From the NCBI RefSeq assembly GCF_011764565.1, contig NZ_AP022871.1:8990320-9054319 (forward strand): DNA of 64,000 nucleotides, given 5' to 3'. The notes under the pieces were generated by a model. It was not told the origin of the DNA and ran no database searches. It saw only the letters and a list, made by a program, of their open reading frames with translations. The translations under genes and the position numbers were made by a program. Shown piece after piece: positions 26,859 to 36,353 of this stretch (position 1 is the first letter of the stretch; each line of letters begins with the position of its first letter). The stretch comes from Phytohabitans suffuscus (GTDB lineage Bacteria > Actinomycetota > Actinomycetes > Mycobacteriales > Micromonosporaceae).

Positions 26859-28781
26859 CTACCGCGTGGCGAGCCAGACGCGCATCGTGGACGGGCCGCG
26901 GTTGGCCCACGCGTGGTACTCCACCAGTGGCACGTCGTCGAGCGGCGCACCCGGCGCGGGCGTCGTCTCGGCCGGGTCGGCCCGGTACGGCCAGTCGTGC
27001 TCGTGCGCGCGCACGTGCCGCAGCCGCACGGTGACCCGCCCGTCGACCAGCCGGGGCGGCTGGCCGGTGTCGACGCGCAGCTCGTCGACGGCCTCCACGC
27101 CGGGCACGTCGACCGACTCCAGGGCGAAGACGACCGGGCCGCGCTCGACGGCCACGCAGCCGCGGACCGCGTCGATGCGCGGGTCCGGGTAGGTGAACCG
27201 GGGCGCCATCGGCAGGGAGAGCACGACCTCGTCGCCGCGCCGCCACACCCGGCGCTCGGTGACGACGCCCGGCGCGACCGGCTCGCGGCGCCCGTCGACG
27301 GTCAGCGTGGCGCCCCGCGCCGCCCAGCCGGGCACGCGCAGCGAGAGCGCCCAGGGGTGCTCGTCGTCGCTGTCGATCCGCACCCGGATCTCGCCGTCGC
27401 GCGGGTAGTCGGTCTCCACCACCACGCACAGCTCCCGCCCGTCGGCGCGGCGGTGCCGGACCGCGCCGGGCGCGTACTGGTGCAGCTGCAGGCCCTCGTC
27501 GTCGGCCGTGGCCACGTACGCGGTCAGGCTGGCCAGGGTGCGGGCCACGTTCGTCGGGCAGCAGGAGACCTCGAACCACGGCGCCCGCAGCGAGGCCGCC
27601 GCGCGCAGGCTCGGCCGGTCGCCGTCGGGCAGCGTGCCGAGCTCGCGGCGGTGCAGTGTGTTGGCGTAGAAGAAGCTCCGCCCGTCCGCCGAGGGGGAGG
27701 TCGACACGACGTTGAAGAGGGTGCGCTCGATGAGGTCGGCGTAGCGGGGGTCGCCGTCGGCCAGCAGCAGCCGCCACGCGACCATCACCGAGCCGATGCC
27801 GGCGCAGGTCTCGGAGTAGGCGCGGTCGGGCGGCAGCATCCAGTCGCCGCCGAACGCCTCGTCCTGGTGGCGCGAGCCCTGCCCGCCGGTGATGTACGTG
27901 CGCCGCGTGACCGCGTTCGCCCACTGGTTGCGGACCGCGTCGAGCAGGCTGGCGTCCTTCTGCTCGACCGCGACGTCGACCGCGCCGGCGGCGAGGTAGT
28001 TCGCGCGCACCGCGTGTCCACGTAGGACGGTCGCCGCCCGCACGGGCAGCTCGTCCTGGAAGTACTCCCGGCCGTACTCCACGTCGCTGAGCCGGCCGTG
28101 GCCGCGCCGGTCGACGAAGAGCGCCGCCTGGGCCAGGTAGCGGTCGTCCTCGGTGACCCGGGCCAGCTCCACCAGCGCGGTCTCGATCCCCGGGTGCCCG
28201 CAGACGCCGTCGATGCCCTCCGGGCCGAACGTGTCGCAGATGTTGCCGGCGGCGCGGCGGGCGACCTCCAGCAGCCCGTCGTCGGCGCCGGGCCGGGTGC
28301 GGGCGCGGGCCACGGCGGCCTGGAGCAGGTGGCCGACGCAGTAGATCTCGTGGCCCCACTCGAGGTCGGACCAGCGCGGCGCCTGCCCCGGGCGGCCGAA
28401 CTTCGTGTTGAGGTAGCCGTCCGGCTCCTGCGCCGCGGCGACCCGGGCCACGATGGCCCGGAACCGCGCTTCGAGCCGCTCGTCGCCGCCGCGGCCGATC
28501 TCCCAGGCGAGCGCTTCGAGGAACTTGTAGATCTCCGAGTCGGAGAACTCGCGCCCGCGGCGCTCGGCGGCCAGGTCGCCGCCGGCCGCGGCGAGGTCGA
28601 AGTTGCGGATCCAGCCCTCGCGCTCCAGCCAGTGCTCGATGTGCGCGAGGCTCGCGGCGGCGTTGACCGATTGCCGCTCGGCCCAGAAGCCGCCGGTGAT
28701 CCGGACGTCGCCCAACCCGAGCGGCCGGAGCCGCCCGCGGGCCGGGACTACTGGTGCGGCCGCAGGTGCGGTGGCTTTCAT
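26859..28781 (-). CDS. GH127 beta-L-arabinofuranosidase
   Basis: A 640-residue enzyme without a signal peptide, hence cytoplasmic. GH127 enzymes use a zinc-coordinated cysteine nucleophile. The expected elements are present: YSETCAGIGSVMVAW (Glu and Cys zinc ligands) at about residue 350, and WFEVSCCPTNVARTLASL, with the adjacent nucleophile and ligand cysteines, near 425. FSDSEIYKFLEALAWEIGRG and AAQEPDGYLNTKF are further family motifs. The N-terminal two thirds is an (alpha/alpha)6 barrel and the rest is beta sandwich. It removes beta-L-arabinofuranose from arabino-oligosaccharides brought in by the adjacent importer. Only two bases separate it from the upstream permease stop, so it ends the araA-ABC operon. 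Confidence 0.9.
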   Translation of the reverse strand: MKATAPAAAPVVPARGRLRPLGLGDVRITGGFWAERQSVNAAASLAHIEHWLEREGWIRNFDLAAAGGDLAAERRGREFSDSEIYKFLEALAWEIGRGGDERLEARFRAIVARVAAAQEPDGYLNTKFGRPGQAPRWSDLEWGHEIYCVGHLLQAAVARARTRPGADDGLLEVARRAAGNICDTFGPEGIDGVCGHPGIETALVELARVTEDDRYLAQAALFVDRRGHGRLSDVEYGREYFQDELPVRAATVLRGHAVRANYLAAGAVDVAVEQKDASLLDAVRNQWANAVTRRTYITGGQGSRHQDEAFGGDWMLPPDRAYSETCAGIGSVMVAWRLLLADGDPRYADLIERTLFNVVSTSPSADGRSFFYANTLHRRELGTLPDGDRPSLRAAASLRAPWFEVSCCPTNVARTLASLTAYVATADDEGLQLHQYAPGAVRHRRADGRELCVVVETDYPRDGEIRVRIDSDDEHPWALSLRVPGWAARGATLTVDGRREPVAPGVVTERRVWRRGDEVVLSLPMAPRFTYPDPRIDAVRGCVAVERGPVVFALESVDVPGVEAVDELRVDTGQPPRLVDGRVTVRLRHVRAHEHDWPYRADPAETTPAPGAPLDDVPLVEYHAWANRGPSTMRVWLATR

Positions 28782-28783
28782 GC

Positions 28784-29698
28784 TCAGCCTTTCAGCGCGC
28801 CGGACATGAAGCCGCGCACGTAGTGTCGTTGAAGCAGGAGGAACAGGACGATGCAGGGCAGGGCGAGGATGACGACGCCCGCTTCGGTCGCCCCGTAGTC
28901 GACGACACCCTGGACCTGGCCGCGCAGGTTGGAGACCGCGAGCGGGAGCGTCATGCGCTCGGAGTCGTTGATGAGGATCAGCGGCGCCATGAAGTCGTTC
29001 CACGCGGCCAGGAACGAGAAGAGCCCGACGGTGATCAGGCCGGGCTTGACCGCCGGCAGCAGCACCCGCCACAGCGCGCCCCACGTCGAGCAGCCGTCGA
29101 CCGTCGCGGCCTCGTCCAGCTCGCGGGGCACCGCCTCGAAGGAGATGCGCATCAGGAACGTGGAGAAGGGCAGCTGGAACATGGTGAGCACGAGGGCCAC
29201 GCCGACCAGCGAGTTCTCCAGGCCCACCTCGTTGAGCAGCACGTAGAGCGGGATCAGCAGCGTCGCGTACGGGACCATGAGGATCGCGAGCGTGAGCAGG
29301 AAGAGGAAGTTTCGGCCCGGGAAGCGGAACCGGGCGAACGCGTACCCGCCGAGGAACGAGATCGCCAGCGTCAGCGCCACGGTCAGCAGCGAGACGAACG
29401 CCGAGTTGAACAGGTACCGCCAGATGCCGGCCTGGTAGCGGGCCAGGGTCTCGTAGTTGCCCAAGCCCCAGCCGTCGACCTGGTTGGTGCCGGCCTGCGG
29501 GGAGACCGAGGCGACCGCGGTCCAGACGAGCGGGGCCAGGAAGATCAGGCCCACCGCTCCGGTGAACACCCAGTACGGCATCCGCAGCGCGATGCCGGCG
29601 ACGGTGACGCCGCGCGGTCGCCGGCGGGCGGCCGGGGGCCGGCCGGCCGGCTGGGACCCGCCGGTGGCGGTCGGGGTGGACGGGGATACGACGGCCAT
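28784..29698 (-). CDS. Carbohydrate ABC transporter permease (MalG-type)
   Basis: A 304-residue inner-membrane protein with six predicted helices. A 30-residue polar N-terminal tail precedes WVFTGAVGLIFLAPLVWTAVAS. The coupling loop that docks to the ATPase is visible as DEAATVDGCSTWGALWRVLLP. C-terminal features (FSFLAAWNDFMAPLILINDS) are typical of CUT1 sugar importers. It pairs with the MalF-type permease four bases upstream. No ATPase gene is present in the window. Actinomycete CUT1 systems often share an MsiK-type ATPase encoded elsewhere. Confidence 0.95.
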   Translation of the reverse strand: MAVVSPSTPTATGGSQPAGRPPAARRRPRGVTVAGIALRMPYWVFTGAVGLIFLAPLVWTAVASVSPQAGTNQVDGWGLGNYETLARYQAGIWRYLFNSAFVSLLTVALTLAISFLGGYAFARFRFPGRNFLFLLTLAILMVPYATLLIPLYVLLNEVGLENSLVGVALVLTMFQLPFSTFLMRISFEAVPRELDEAATVDGCSTWGALWRVLLPAVKPGLITVGLFSFLAAWNDFMAPLILINDSERMTLPLAVSNLRGQVQGVVDYGATEAGVVILALPCIVLFLLLQRHYVRGFMSGALKG

Positions 29699-29702
29699 CG
29701 CG

Positions 29703-30620
29703 TCAGCTCTCCTCGGACCGGAAGGCGCGCAGCTGCAGCGCGTTGATCAGGATCAGGGCGCCGAGCACGATGACCGAGATGGCCGCCGCGACACCGAGGT
29801 CGTTCTGACCCTGGAACGCCACCGAGTAGATGAGCTGGACCACGGTGATCGTGCTGTTGTCCGGTCCGCCCTTGGTGAGGATGTAGAACTGCTCGAAGGC
29901 CAGCAGCGAGCCGGTCACGCAGAGCACGGTCGTCAGCGCCAGGGTGGGGCGCAGCAGCGGCAGCGTGACCCGCCAGAAGGTCTGCCAGCGGCTGGCGCCG
30001 TCCGAGCGGGCCGCCTCGAAGACGTCCGCCGGGATGCCCTGCAGGCCGACCAGCATGAGCACCATGTAGAAGCCGGCGTACCGCCACACGATCAGGAACG
30101 TCGTGGAGAGCAGCGCCGCGGTCGGCGAGCCGAGGAACGTGAAGCCCCAGCTGTCCATCAGCGGCTTCAGCGGGCTGGCGAACGGCGAGTAGAACACGTA
30201 GAAGAGCAGGGACGCCGAGGCCAGGCCGAGCGCGCTGGGGATCAGGAACGAGGCGCGCAGCAGGTTGTTCCACCGGCTCGACTCCTGCACCAGCAGGGCC
30301 AGGCCCAGTCCCAGGACCAGCAGCAGCACGGTGGCCAGCACCGTGTACTTGACGGTGAAGACGACGGAGTCGGTGAAGAACCGGTGGTCGACCGCCTTCA
30401 CGAAGTTGTCCGGAGCGTTGAAACCCTGGTCGCCGGTGAGCAGCGGCCATCTCGACACGGACATCTTGACGACGAGCCCGAGCGGCACGACGAACAGCGC
30501 CACCACGAAGACAGCGGTCGGTGTCGCGTAGAGCCAGCCGAGCAGGGCATGCCGGCCGCGGGGTCGCGCACGGCCCCGCGTCGCCGCCTCCGGCGGCCGC
30601 GACGGCGCGTTGACGCTCAT
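29703..30620 (-). CDS. Carbohydrate ABC transporter permease (MalF-type)
   Basis: A 305-residue membrane protein. The ATG at 30620, preceded by GAGAGG, is favoured over an upstream in-frame codon, because the sequence before it reads through the gap after the binding-protein gene. It has six helices and the coupling loop VFEAARSDGASRWQTFWRVTLPL, with the conserved EAA...G pattern. FEQFYILTKGGPDNSTITVV is a familiar CUT1 motif near the last helices. With the second permease and the lipoprotein it forms an importer for arabinose or arabino-oligosaccharides (substrate inferred from araA and GH127 in the operon). Confidence 0.95.
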   Translation of the reverse strand: MSVNAPSRPPEAATRGRARPRGRHALLGWLYATPTAVFVVALFVVPLGLVVKMSVSRWPLLTGDQGFNAPDNFVKAVDHRFFTDSVVFTVKYTVLATVLLLVLGLGLALLVQESSRWNNLLRASFLIPSALGLASASLLFYVFYSPFASPLKPLMDSWGFTFLGSPTAALLSTTFLIVWRYAGFYMVLMLVGLQGIPADVFEAARSDGASRWQTFWRVTLPLLRPTLALTTVLCVTGSLLAFEQFYILTKGGPDNSTITVVQLIYSVAFQGQNDLGVAAAISVIVLGALILINALQLRAFRSEES

Positions 30621-30704
30621 GGGAACCTCTCGTTCGGGTCGGGGCGGCCCGTGCCGCCCGGGGTGGCGGGCGTGCACCGGTGCGGCACACGCCCGCCGGT
30701 GCGG

Positions 30705-32006
30705 CTACTGCTGCAGTACCGCGGTGATCTCTTCGTTGTCCTTCTGCAGGTCGCCCTTGCCGTTCAGCACCTGGTTGCGCACGAGCGTCAGCCACGGGCT
30801 GTTGGGCGCGTTGAACGCCTGCTGGAAGTTGAGCGCGACCGGGGTGTCGCCCTTGCCGGCCACCTCGTTGATGGTGACCAGGCGCGGGTCGGTGGAGGCG
30901 TACTTGTTGTTGGCGAGGTCGGCGCGGGAGACCACGTCCTTGTTCTTCGCCAGCACCTCGACCTGGGCGTCCTCGGACATCATCCAGCTCAGGAAGTTCC
31001 AGGCCTGGGCCGCCTTCTTGGAGTCCTTGGAGACGCCGATGCCGTCACCGCCGACGAAGGTGGAGGCGCCGCCGCCGGGGCCGGGGATGCCGGCGACACC
31101 GGCGTCGAACGGCGTCGAGGACAGCAGCGTGGCCGGGTAGAACATCAGGCCGACCTTGCCCTCGGTGAAGCCGGCGGTCCAGGTCGGGCCGGTCTCCCCC
31201 GCCGAGGAGGGCAGCACCGCGCCGGACTTCCACAGGTCCGCCCACGTGCTGTAGACCTTCTGGGCGGTGTCGTCGCCGAGCTTGGACTCCTTGCCGTCCG
31301 GGCTCATCACCTCGGCGCCGCCGGCCCACATGGACGGGAACCAGGTGAAGACCAGGCAGCCGCCGCAGTTGAGGCCGGCCGCCGTGCCGTACACGCCGTC
31401 CTTCTTCAGGGCCTGGACCTTCTTGGCCGCGTCGGCGTACTCCTCCAGCGTGGCCGGGCCCTTCTCCGGGTCCAGGCCGGCCTCCTTGAACAGCTCCTTG
31501 TTCCAGAACAGCATCGACAGGTCCAGCACGAACGGCAGCACGTGCGGCTTGCCGTCGAGCGTGCCGGCCGACAGGTGGCCCTTGTTGATCTGGTCCTTGA
31601 ACGAGAGGCCGTTGATGTTGGCGCTCAGGTCCTGGAACAGGCCCTGGCTCACCCAGTTCGGCACGTACACGATGTCGGCCGCGAACAGGTCGGGGAGGCC
31701 GCCCGAGCCGGCCGCCGCGCCCACCTTGGCGACGTAGTCGTCGTTGGGTACGACGGTCAGGCTGACCTTGTTCTGGTGGCTGGCGTTGTACGCGTCGACG
31801 AGCAGCTTCGCCTGCTTCTCCAGCGGGGCGCGGGTCCAGAGTGTCAGCTCGCTGCCGTCGTCGACACCGTTGGGTCCGGCCTGGGCGGCGTCCGTGCCGC
31901 CGCCCCCGTCGTCGCCGCCGCACGCCGCCACGGCGAGTACCAGCGTCGCCGCGAGGGCCCCGGCCAGTGACCGCAGGGCGGTCCGTCTGCCCAAGGTACT
32001 TCTCAT
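30705..32006 (-). CDS. Sugar ABC transporter substrate-binding lipoprotein
   Basis: A 433-residue exported lipoprotein. The lipobox is LAVAAC at about residue 28, followed by a flexible GGDDGGGG linker. The mature protein has the family-1 binding fold: ELTLWTRAPLEKQAKLLVDA at the start, PDLFAADIVYVPNWV in lobe one, and EGKVGLMFYPATLLS in the second half. An unusual CGGC pair (LNCGGCLVF) may form a vicinal disulfide. The ATG at 32006 has GAGGAGGACAAACCC before it. It lies 52 bases downstream of araA and upstream of the two permeases in the same operon, and should capture arabinose-containing sugars at the membrane surface. Confidence 0.93.
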   Translation of the reverse strand: MRSTLGRRTALRSLAGALAATLVLAVAACGGDDGGGGTDAAQAGPNGVDDGSELTLWTRAPLEKQAKLLVDAYNASHQNKVSLTVVPNDDYVAKVGAAAGSGGLPDLFAADIVYVPNWVSQGLFQDLSANINGLSFKDQINKGHLSAGTLDGKPHVLPFVLDLSMLFWNKELFKEAGLDPEKGPATLEEYADAAKKVQALKKDGVYGTAAGLNCGGCLVFTWFPSMWAGGAEVMSPDGKESKLGDDTAQKVYSTWADLWKSGAVLPSSAGETGPTWTAGFTEGKVGLMFYPATLLSSTPFDAGVAGIPGPGGGASTFVGGDGIGVSKDSKKAAQAWNFLSWMMSEDAQVEVLAKNKDVVSRADLANNKYASTDPRLVTINEVAGKGDTPVALNFQQAFNAPNSPWLTLVRNQVLNGKGDLQKDNEEITAVLQQ

Positions 32007-32058
32007 CGGGTTTGTCCTCCTCGATCTATGGGGGTCACAGGTCACGTTGTCGGTGGGC

Positions 32059-33566
32059 CTACAGCCGCTGTGCCAGCCGGTGGTAGGCGTTGTTCCAGCG
32101 GAGGTGGTCGGCGAACGACCGGTGCTCGGTCGCCGCGTCGATCAGGGCCAGCTCGATGCCCGCCATCTCGGCGAAGTCGGCGAGCGCCTCGCGGCCGACC
32201 GCGGTGCTGAGCACGGTGTGGTGCGGCCCGCCGGCGTGCAGCCAGCACTCGGCCGACGTGGCGAGGTCGGGCGGGGCTTCCAGACCGCGCGGGCGACCGG
32301 CAGCTTCGGCAGCGGCTCGTCCGGCTCGACGAGGTCGATCTCGTTGGCGGTCAGCCGCAGCCGGCCGCCCAGGTCGGCGAGGCCGACGACGATGCCGGGT
32401 CCGGGCGCGGCGGTGAAGACGAGCCGGACCGGGTCCTCGCGGTCGCCGATCGACAGCGGGTGGATCTCCAGCCGGGGCCGGTCGGCCGCGATGCTGGGGC
32501 AGACCTCGAGCATGTGCGCGCCGAGGATCTTCGGCTCGCCGGGCCCGAAGTGGTAGGTGTAGTCCTCCATGAACGAGGTGCCGCCGGGCGCGTCGCCGGC
32601 GATCACCTTGAGGATCCGCAGCAGCGCCGACGTCTTCCAGTCGCCCTCGCCGCCGAACCCGTAGCCGTCGGCCATCAGGTTCTGCACGGCGAGGCCGGGA
32701 AGCTGCCGCAGCCCGCCCAGGTCCTCGAAGTTCGTGGTGAAGGCGCCGAAGCCGCCGTCCTCCAGGAACTGGCGCAGGCCGAGCTCGATCCGGGCGCCGT
32801 AGCGCAGGGACTCGTGCCGCTCGCCGCCGGTGCGCAGCTCCGGGGCCACGTCGAAGCGCTCCTGGTACTCGTCGACCAGCTTGTTCACGTTAACGTCCGC
32901 AACGTCGCCGACGCTCGCGACCAGCGCGTTCACCCCGTACGCGTTGACGGACACGCCCAGCGTCGCCTGCGCGCCGACCTTGTCGCCCTCGGTCACGGCC
33001 ACGTCGCGCATGTTGTCGCCGAAGCGGGCCAGCCGCAGCGACCGGGCCGCCCGCCAGCCGGTCGCGGCGCGGGCCCAGGTGCCGATCCGGTCGAGCACCG
33101 CCGGGTCGCCGGCGAAGCCCACGACCGTCTTGCGGGCCACGCCCAGCCGCGACTGCACGTACCCGAACTCGCGGTCGCCGTGCGCGGCCTGGTTGAGGTT
33201 CATGAAGTCCATGTCCAGCTCGGACCAGGGCAGCGACCGGTTGGCCTGCGTGTGCAGGTGCAGCAGCGGCTTGCCCAGCGCGGAGAGGCCGGCGATCCAC
33301 GCCTTCGCCGGCGAGAACGTGTGCATCCAGGCGACGACGCCGACCACCGCGTCGTCGGTGGTGGCGTCCAGCAGGGTCCGGCGGATCGCGTCGGCCGTGG
33401 TGAGCACCGGCTTCCACACCACGCGCGGGCCGGCGGGCAGGCCGGCGGCGACCGCGCGGCACACCTCGCGGGACTGCTCCGCGACCTGTTCGAGCACCTT
33501 CTCCCCGTACAGCGGCTGGCTCCCGGTCAGGAACCAGATCTCCGCCGGCTCTTCCTCGACGCCCAC
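32059..33566 (-). pseudogene. araA: L-arabinose isomerase, frameshifted near the 3' end
   Basis: Residues 1-430 read as a clean AraA: IWFLTGSQPLYGEKVLEQV at the start, then VGVVAWMHTFSPAKAWI, QANRSLPWSELDMDFMNLNQ, and metal/substrate-site segments ending in YTYHFGPGEPKILGAHMLEVC. AraA converts L-arabinose to L-ribulose. Near 32277 the frame changes: adding one C there restores a family-like C-terminus (WLHAGGPHHTV...EMAGIELALID) that ends at a stop at 32059, giving about 502 residues, the normal AraA size. As written, the protein ends at 32142 with about 40 wrong residues, and the conserved AGGPHHTV metal-site histidines are lost. The start is a GTG with GAGGG upstream. It is the first gene of the araA-ABC-GH127 operon. 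Confidence 0.85.
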
Positions 33567-33593
33567 GACGGCCCACCCGCCCTCTACTCAATT

Positions 33594-33609
33594 CCGAAAA
33601 CCTTTTCGG
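33594..33609. promoter_or_regulatory. Operator before araA
   Basis: CCGAAAACCTTTTCGG has seven-base perfect arms and lies 28 bases upstream of the araA start. A near-identical site lies upstream of the LacI gene, so this regulator is the probable ligand. Confidence 0.65.
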
Positions 33610-33721
33610 CGATTCTGGCGGGCTGTTACGGTCGTGTCAACAGTTGATTTCGACGCCCTCGCCAGGATTCATCGACCCGCGTGAGCGACGGCCCAGGTCC
33701 GGCCCGGCGCACCCCGAAACG

Positions 33722-33736
33722 TCGAAATCTTTTCGA
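33722..33736. promoter_or_regulatory. Second, weaker operator-like site before araA
   Basis: TCGAAATCTTTTCGA resembles the 33594 site, with six-base arms and altered centre, about 125 bases further upstream. Two sites at this distance would allow DNA looping by a tetramer or bridging dimers (inference). Confidence 0.4.
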
Positions 33737-33822
33737 TGATCACGGACAGTCAGGGCCGCCGGGAGCGGGTTCGGCGCGGGTCGCGCCGGGCGGTGTGGCC
33801 GCGCCGGTCCGGGGCGCGGGGC

Positions 33823-34854
33823 TCAGCCGGCGGGCGCGGTCGAGTCGCGCATGACGACGCGGCCCGGGTACTGCTCGGAGCTGGGCGGCTCCGCCCCGGC
33901 GATGGCCTCGAAAAGGCGCCGGCCGGCGACCGCGCCGAGGCGCTCCAGATTCATGTCGATGCTCGTCAGGCGCGGCCGGGAGTGCGCGGCGATGGCGTCC
34001 CAGTTGTCGAAGCCGATCACTGAGATCGCGTGCGGCACGTCCCGGCCGAGATCACGCAGCGTTTCCAGGACGCCCCGCGCGATCTGGTCGCTGCCGCAGA
34101 AAATCGCGTCGACCTCGGGGTGCTGCTCGACCACGATGTGCGCCGCGGCCCTGCCCCAGGTCTCGTCCCACGACCCGTAGTACGGCTTGCCGCCGAGCAT
34201 GCTCAGGCCCGCGTCGGCCAGCGCGGCGGCCGCTCCCTCGGCGCGGTCGCGGGCCGCCGCGAAGCCCGGCTCGCCGGTGACGTGCGCGATCTCGCGCCGG
34301 CCGCAGGCCAGGAGGTGGTCGACGGCGAGCCGCCCGCCGCCCACGTTGTCGACGGTGATCGAGATGTCGCCGGGGTCGGCGGAAGGGGCGTACACGTAGA
34401 CGACGGGCACCGGGATCGTGCCGGCCAGCGGGGGCCGGGGGTCGGTGCTGGAGCCCACCACGATCAGGCCGTCGACCCGCCGGGACAGCAGGGCCCGCAC
34501 GTGGTACGCCTCGCGGATCGCGTCGCCGCGCGCGTCGCAGAGGAAGACCGAGACCTCGCCGGCGCCGAACGCGTCCTCCGCCCCCATCAGGATGGGGATC
34601 GAGAAGCGCCCCTCCAGGTCGCTGGTCAGCAGCCCGACCGTGCCGGTGCGGCCGCCCAGCAGCGCGCGGGCCAGAGCGTTCGGCGCGAAGGAGAGCAGCT
34701 CCGCCGCCTTCAGCACCCGGGCCCGGGTGGCCGCCTTGACCTCGTCGCGGCCGTTGATCGCCTTGGAGGCGGTGGCCACCGAGACGCCGGCGAGCTTCGC
34801 CACATCGGTCAGCGTCGGCGCCCGGTTGGCCGGGACCTCTGGCTCAGTGCTCAT
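33823..34854 (-). CDS. LacI-family transcriptional regulator
   Basis: A 343-residue repressor. The N-terminal helix-turn-helix and hinge are clear: PTLTDVAKLAGVSVATASKAINGRDEVKAATRARVLKAA, then LLSFAPNALARALLGGRTGTVGLL. The core is a periplasmic-binding-like effector domain with DGLIVVGSS, RREIAHVTGEPGF, DAIFCGSDQIARGVLETLRD and ISVIGFDNWDAIAAHSRPRLTSID. It probably senses an arabinose-derived sugar and controls the araA-ABC-GH127 operon, whose promoter contains the same CGAAAACCTTTTCG-type site found upstream of its own start. The gene is upstream of araA on the same strand. The ATG at 34854 has GGGAGC before it. Confidence 0.93.
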   Translation of the reverse strand: MSTEPEVPANRAPTLTDVAKLAGVSVATASKAINGRDEVKAATRARVLKAAELLSFAPNALARALLGGRTGTVGLLTSDLEGRFSIPILMGAEDAFGAGEVSVFLCDARGDAIREAYHVRALLSRRVDGLIVVGSSTDPRPPLAGTIPVPVVYVYAPSADPGDISITVDNVGGGRLAVDHLLACGRREIAHVTGEPGFAAARDRAEGAAAALADAGLSMLGGKPYYGSWDETWGRAAAHIVVEQHPEVDAIFCGSDQIARGVLETLRDLGRDVPHAISVIGFDNWDAIAAHSRPRLTSIDMNLERLGAVAGRRLFEAIAGAEPPSSEQYPGRVVMRDSTAPAG

Positions 34855-34941
34855 GCAACGCTCCCTGTCGGCGACCGGCACGTGCCCGCGCCCGCCGCTC
34901 CCCGGTAGCGCCTTACGATCACCTCCTACGACAGTACCGTC

Positions 34942-34957
34942 CTGAAAACCTTTTCGC
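34942..34957. promoter_or_regulatory. Operator before the LacI regulator gene
   Basis: CTGAAAACCTTTTCGC shares the 13-base core GAAAACCTTTTCG with the araA site and lies 88 bases upstream of the regulator start. This suggests autoregulation. Confidence 0.6.
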
Positions 34958-35087
34958 CGAGCGCACCCGCCGGTCCACCCCCGCCGGACGGCTCCCGGCC
35001 GGGTCCACTGTGGAGCCGCCCGCCCGCCCCGGCGCCGACCGGGTGGCGGCGGCCCGGCGCGGACCGGAGCCCGCGCCGGGGCCGGCG

Positions 35088-36353
35088 TCAGCGGCGGCGC
35101 TTGAAGACGTCCTTCGGGATGTAGCCGGTGACGACCTGGGTGCGGTCGACCACCTCGGCGTTGTGGTAGTTCACCGCGATCGAGGCGAACGAGTACGCCT
35201 TCGGGACGGTCAGGCCCTGGGTGGTGACGAGGAAGTCCACGGTCTTCTCGACCGCGATCCGCATCGCGCGGTCGAGGTCCCAGTGGATGCCCATCATGAT
35301 CCAGTGGTCGTCGTTCTCGGCCCAGGGCAGCTCGGTCTCGACGTTCTTGATGAGCGTGACCTTGAACGTGCCGGAGAGCGAGTGCTCGACGGCGGTGCCG
35401 CTGACCTCGCCGTCGCCCTGGCAGCTGTGCGGGTCGCCGATGAAGATCTGCGCGCCGGGCTGGAAGACCGGCAGGTAGAGCGTGGTGCCGACGTTGAGGT
35501 CGCGGACGTCCATGTTGCCGCCGAACTTGCCCGGCGGCGTCGAGTTCTGCACGCCGGTGGCCGGCGGCGGGGCGCCCTCCGTGTTGCCGATGAACTCGCC
35601 GGTCGGCGAGGCCACCGCGATGATCCCCATGAACTTGTGGGTCGGGATGATGATGCCGTCGGCGAAGAAGACGACCTCCTGGCCGCGGTACATGCCGGTC
35701 CGGTACAGGTGGGTGCGCACGTCGGGCCAGACGCCGGCGGGCATGCCGGGCGGGATCACGGCGGGGATGTCCAGGCCCGCGTCGCCCTCGCGCCAGCCGG
35801 GGTAGAACGTGGCCATGACGCCGCCGGTCGGCGCGGTGTTGTTGAAGCCGTACGGCACGCGCGTGTCGATGTCGAGGATGTCGATCGCGATCGTGTCGCC
35901 GGGCTCGGCGCCGTGGACGTAGATCGGACCGGTCAGCACGTGCCCGCCGTACTGCTGGTTGGCGGCCTGGCGCTCGGGCAGCGTCCCCCAGAACGCCATC
36001 CCGTCGGCGAGGATGTCGCGCGGTTTGACGCCGAACGCGCCGAAGTAGTCGCGCGGGTTGATGTTGGGGTTGGTGAAGCCCTGGTGGGAGAGGGTGTCGA
36101 CGCGGACGGTCTGGCCGGACCGCATCGTGACGCCGGGCCTGCGGCCGATCGGGAAGCCGCCCCAGTGCAGGTTGTCCGGGGTGGACTTGAGGTGGTGGTG
36201 CCACTTCGCTCGCTTGGATCCGCCTTTGTTGCCCGACGCCTGTGCGGGGGCGGCGACGCCGACCGCTCCGGCTGTTCCGGCCGCGAACGTCGCGGCCAGG
36301 CCGGCGGCCAGCACGCTGCGCCGGCTCGCCGAGCTCCAGTGGTTGGTGGACAC
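35088..36353 (-). CDS. Exported acetamidase/formamidase family protein
   Basis: A 421-residue protein. The N-terminus carries a Tat-type signal, SASRRSVLAAGLAATFAAG, ending near APAQAS. The mature part follows the FmdA/AmdA fold: LHWGGFPIGRRPGV, GPIYVHGAEPGDTIAIDILDI, FADGIIIPTHKFMGIIAVA, GGNMDVRDLNVGTTLYLPVF and IGDPHSCQGDGEVSGTAVEH. The GDPH and GDGE residues correspond to the active-site region of formamidases. These enzymes hydrolyse short amides; export of such an enzyme is unusual. The GTG at 36353 follows GGGAG. It sits downstream of a family-5 solute-binding protein, separated by a hairpin, so any functional link is loose. Confidence 0.8.
   Translation of the reverse strand: MSTNHWSSASRRSVLAAGLAATFAAGTAGAVGVAAPAQASGNKGGSKRAKWHHHLKSTPDNLHWGGFPIGRRPGVTMRSGQTVRVDTLSHQGFTNPNINPRDYFGAFGVKPRDILADGMAFWGTLPERQAANQQYGGHVLTGPIYVHGAEPGDTIAIDILDIDTRVPYGFNNTAPTGGVMATFYPGWREGDAGLDIPAVIPPGMPAGVWPDVRTHLYRTGMYRGQEVVFFADGIIIPTHKFMGIIAVASPTGEFIGNTEGAPPPATGVQNSTPPGKFGGNMDVRDLNVGTTLYLPVFQPGAQIFIGDPHSCQGDGEVSGTAVEHSLSGTFKVTLIKNVETELPWAENDDHWIMMGIHWDLDRAMRIAVEKTVDFLVTTQGLTVPKAYSFASIAVNYHNAEVVDRTQVVTGYIPKDVFKRRR

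Noticed and set aside
33598..33684. Small plus-strand gene in the araA promoter region
   Set aside because: It is only the tail of a frame antisense to araA and lies over the operator. No independent support.
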